This document shows, piece by piece, positions 5,616 through 7,643 of a stretch of DNA of 7,643 nucleotides. The stretch is taken from assembly GCA_955651735.1 (NCBI GenBank), contig CATPAM010000513.1:1-7643 (forward strand), given 5' to 3'. The position numbers and the translations under genes are program-made. Every line of letters starts with the position of its first letter. Within the stretch, counting starts at the first letter, position 1. Below the pieces are notes generated by a model. The model saw only the letters and a program-made list of their open reading frames with translations, was not told where the DNA came from and made no database searches. This DNA is from Candidatus Acidiferrales bacterium (GTDB lineage: Bacteria; Acidobacteriota; Terriglobia; Acidiferrales; UBA7541).

Positions 5616-6269
5616 ATGGCGGAAGAGACAACAAAGAAGTTGCTGGAGGCAATTCGGGCGGGGGACAAGGCAGGGGTGGATGCGCTGCTGCGCGCCGCAC
5701 CGGAATTGCTGCGGTTCACGGCGCCGAACGGGTCTTCGGCGATGCTGCTGGCGGCATATTACGGGCACGCGGAATTGGCGGAAGTATTTGTGCGCCATGG
5801 AGCGAAGGCCGATGTGTTTGAGGCCAGCGCGCTGGGGGATCTGGAGACAGTGCGGAAGCTGGTTGGCGGCGACCGGGCTTTGGTGAATGCGTTTGCGGCG
5901 GATGGGTTTTACCCCCTGGGTCTGGCGGCGTTTTTTGGGCATCGCGCGATTGTGGAGTTCTTGCTGAAGAATGGCGCGGATGTGAAAACGGCGGCGCGCA
6001 ACGCCCAAAAAGTCACCGCACTGCACGGGGCGGTCGCGCGGCGCGATGTGGAGATTGTGAAGATGCTGCTGGAGGCCGGCGCGGATCCGAACGCACGGCA
6101 GGAGCGCGGGTTTGTGCCGCTGCATGACGCCGCGGCAAACGGGAATGCCGCGCTGGTGGAGTTGCTGCTGAAACACGGCGCGCGCGCCGACGCGAAGACC
6201 GATGACGGCAAGACGGCCGGCGACATGGCTAGAGAGCGCGGGCATAAAGAATTGGCGGAAAAGCTGTGA
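5616..6269 (+). CDS. Ankyrin-repeat protein
   Basis: This 217-residue protein has no signal peptide and consists almost entirely of ankyrin repeats, which form a stacked helical scaffold for binding other proteins. About six units are visible: an N-cap at 4-36; NGSSAMLLAAYYGHAELAEV (38-57) and onward; a short, degenerate unit at about 66-95; DGFYPLGLAAFFGHRAIVEF (96-115) then LLKNGADV; KVTALHGAVARRDVEIVKML (132-151) then LEAGADPNA; and GFVPLHDAAANGNAALVELL (165-184) then LKHGARADA, with a C-cap to 217. I chose ATG at 5616 because GGAGG at 5602-5606 sits 9 bases upstream. An in-frame ATG at 5583 lacks any such site and adds 11 residues. The partner is unknown. The next gene upstream is the putative small membrane ORF; downstream lies a terminator. 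Confidence 0.88.
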   Translation: MAEETTKKLLEAIRAGDKAGVDALLRAAPELLRFTAPNGSSAMLLAAYYGHAELAEVFVRHGAKADVFEASALGDLETVRKLVGGDRALVNAFAADGFYPLGLAAFFGHRAIVEFLLKNGADVKTAARNAQKVTALHGAVARRDVEIVKMLLEAGADPNARQERGFVPLHDAAANGNAALVELLLKHGARADAKTDDGKTAGDMARERGHKELAEKL

Positions 6270-6450
6270 ACCTTGGGGTAGTAGGAGTACGGCAGTACTA
6301 ATGAGCTGGTACGCGAAACAGCGTGTCGAGTACTGGCAGGAATGAACCGGGCGGGCTATCGACGCTTGGAACCGGCGCGAGCAAAATTGCGACTGTGATC
6401 GGGGACGGCCCAACCGGACTCGACCACGGTTCCCTCCATCCCCAACGCCC

Positions 6451-6487
6451 GAGCGGCCGGTCCCCCCACCGGCCGCTCACCTTTTTT
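6451..6487 (+). terminator. Strong intrinsic (Rho-independent) terminator
   Basis: A perfect 10-bp inverted repeat, GAGCGGCCGG (6451-6460) and CCGGCCGCTC (6469-6478), surrounds an 8-base loop and is followed by ACC and then six T (6482-6487). On the plus strand this fits a Rho-independent terminator for transcription coming through the ankyrin gene. The minus strand lacks a T-tract after the stem, so the element should work in one direction only. Confidence 0.8.
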
Positions 6488-6494
6488 GGTGAGC
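6475..6494. repeat. Second inverted repeat overlapping the terminator
   Basis: GCTCACC (6475-6481) and GGTGAGC (6488-6494) are perfect 7-bp complements around the T6 tract. The GCTC at its left end is the right end of the terminator stem, so the two hairpins compete for it in part, and the T-tract of the first is the loop of the second. Confidence 0.7.
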
Positions 6495-6571
6495 AACGAA
6501 ACGCCATCCGAAGCGGCTGCAAAGCGCACAAGAGAGTAGCGGAGATGCGTGTGCGCGCGGAGAGTTCGGGC

Positions 6572-6577
6572 TACAAT
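6572..6577 (+). promoter_or_regulatory. Possible -10 box for the receptor gene
   Basis: TACAAT lies downstream of the terminator and 37 bases before the receptor ATG, so a transcript from it would have a short leader. No -35 hexamer is recognisable at normal spacing. Confidence 0.3.
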
Positions 6578-6613
6578 GCGTTGACCCGGGGCGTTGCCGG
6601 GGATTCAACTTCC

Positions 6614-7643
6614 ATGGCGCGTGCTACCTGTAAGGCTTTCCTTGCGATGTTGGCTTGTGCGCTGCTGCTGCCTGGCGCGGTGCTGGGGCAGAGTGTGCAG
6701 GGGACGCTGTTGGTGGCGGTGGACGATTCCAAGGGCGGGCGCATTGCGGGCGCGGGCGTCACCATTACGCTGGAAAAGTTGGGGGTTTCGCGGTCGGCGA
6801 ACACGGATGAGTGGGGAGAGGCGCGATTCGAATCGTTGCCGCCCGGGACGTACTCGATTGCCGTGCACGCCAGCGGATTTGGCGAGAAAACCTCGCGGGT
6901 GGCGGTGGCGGTAAGCAGCCAGGCGACGTTCGCGGTGATCCTGGGACCGCAGGCGCTGAAGCAAACAATTCAGGTGCGGGACCGGGGCCCTTCGCTGGCG
7001 AGCCAGCCGGTGGAAACCACGAGCAGCACGATCAACACGGTGGTTACGGCGGAAGACTTGGATGAGATTCCGCTTTCGGCGCGGAGCTTCGCGAACATTG
7101 CGCTGCTCACGCCGTTTACCGCGCCGGTCGAACCATCCGATCCCACCAAGGCGCGGATCACCGCGGTGTCCTTCGGTGGCAGCTCGGGACTGAACGTGGA
7201 CCTGTCGGTGGATGGCGGGGACAACAACGACGATTACATCGGCGGATTTCTGCAGAATTATTCACCGGAGGCGATGCAGGAGTTCGCGGTGCGGACTTCG
7301 CAGTTCGGCGCGGACACGGCACACACGAATGGAGGCAGCGTCATTATCTCCACGCGCCGCGGGTCGGACGAATGGCATGGCAGCGGGGCGTACTACTATC
7401 GCGGGAATGCGCTGAACGCGCGCAATACGCTGGATAATCCGGAGCCGAATCCGAAGCAGCCTTTTTCGCGGCAGAACTTGGTGGGCACGCTGGCCGGGCC
7501 GATCAAGCCGGGCAAGTTGTGGTTTTTCTCTTCCTATGAATACGTCCATGAAAATGCCAGCGTCGCGTATAGCGCCAATTCACTTTCCGAGTTCAATGCG
7601 CTGCAGCAACTGGCGACCGGCGGTTTTCTTCCAAATGTGGGTA
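6614..7643 (+). CDS. Oar-like TonB-dependent outer-membrane receptor, N-terminal part
   Basis: This is the start of a large gene that stays open for 343 codons to the right edge. Residues 1-25 are a signal peptide (MARATCKAFLAMLACALLLP, then GAVLG|Q). Residues about 28-112 form a carboxypeptidase-regulatory-like beta-sandwich: GAGVTITLEKLGV, then ANTDEWGEARFESLPPGTYS. The plug region follows: TAEDLDEIPLSARSFANIAL (145-164), FGGSSGLNVDLSVDGGDNND, then EAMQEFAVRTSQFGADTAHT, NGGSVIISTRRGSDEWHG, and the first barrel strands, with GAYYYRGNALNARN and KLWFFSSYEYV. This order is typical of the Oar-type TonB-dependent receptors that are very abundant in Acidobacteria and myxobacteria; full proteins are usually around 1,000 residues or more. 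Such receptors import large ligands or take part in surface functions. ATG 6614 has only a weak site, GGGGA at 6599-6603; TTG 6581 is in frame but would spoil the signal peptide. Confidence 0.9.
   Translation, partial: MARATCKAFLAMLACALLLPGAVLGQSVQGTLLVAVDDSKGGRIAGAGVTITLEKLGVSRSANTDEWGEARFESLPPGTYSIAVHASGFGEKTSRVAVAVSSQATFAVILGPQALKQTIQVRDRGPSLASQPVETTSSTINTVVTAEDLDEIPLSARSFANIALLTPFTAPVEPSDPTKARITAVSFGGSSGLNVDLSVDGGDNNDDYIGGFLQNYSPEAMQEFAVRTSQFGADTAHTNGGSVIISTRRGSDEWHGSGAYYYRGNALNARNTLDNPEPNPKQPFSRQNLVGTLAGPIKPGKLWFFSSYEYVHENASVAYSANSLSEFNALQQLATGGFLPNVG

Larger units (their letters stand above)
6270..6613. other. 344-base non-coding stretch between the ankyrin and receptor genes
   Basis: I see no gene here. 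From left to right there is a small hairpin (AGTAC 6286-6290 with GTACT 6295-6299), a GC-rich part with weak pairings (GGAACCG 6368-6374 with CGGTTCC 6427-6433; AACCG 6412-6416 with CGGTT 6427-6431), the strong terminator at 6451-6487 with its overlapping second hairpin, and a possible -10 box at 6572-6577. If the terminator ends the ankyrin transcript, that mRNA has a 3' tail of about 180 bases or more. Confidence 0.55.

Noticed and set aside
5556..6413. A 285-codon minus-strand open frame opposite the ankyrin gene
   Set aside because: The plus strand has repeated ankyrin motifs and a ribosome binding site; the antisense frame has neither.
6298..6531. A 77-codon minus-strand open frame in the spacer before the receptor gene
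   Set aside because: It runs through the terminator hairpin, has no ribosome binding site and no recognisable protein features.

Overview
This is a GC-rich bacterial window. It carries six complete protein genes, one probable very small gene, and two genes cut by the window edges. I infer an acidobacterium or a close relative. The clues are an Oar-type TonB-dependent receptor with an N-terminal carboxypeptidase-regulatory-like domain, a Tat-signal aminotransferase, a large exported TPR protein, good GGAGG-type ribosome binding sites and strongly G/C-ending codons. The sequence contains no rRNA or other marker that proves this.

Layout, left to right. The 5' end of an exported protein gene runs off the left edge (minus strand, from 115). 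A 303-base spacer follows, then a single-domain VOC/glyoxalase-fold protein (plus, 419-757). After a 315-base spacer comes a 553-residue secreted TPR protein rich in conserved-looking histidines (plus, 1073-2734). It converges, with 43 bases between the stops, on a Tat-exported HisC-like PLP aminotransferase (minus, 2778-3956). Behind that, on the same strand, is a second VOC protein (minus, 4068-4445). An AraC-family regulator (plus, 4496-5416) diverges from this VOC gene across only 50 bases. The regulator is followed by a probable 23-residue membrane peptide (5478-5549), an ankyrin-repeat protein (5616-6269), a 344-base non-coding stretch with a strong intrinsic terminator, and the first 343 codons of an Oar-like receptor gene that runs off the right edge.

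How the parts relate. The best-supported regulatory unit is the AraC/VOC divergent pair. Its intergenic region holds a 7-bp direct repeat with an 11-bp period, a reasonable operator candidate. The VOC and the aminotransferase may be one transcript, but a structured 111-base gap separates them. At least four products (edge protein, TPR protein, aminotransferase, receptor) carry export signals, so the region leans towards envelope functions.

I found no CRISPR, phage, transposase, toxin-antitoxin or defence genes, and no complete novel system. The items most worth checking are the two overlapping hairpins at 6451-6494, the leader structure at 3976-4015, the possible operator at 4458-4475, the small membrane ORF, the exported aminotransferase, and a change of strand composition near 760-1070.
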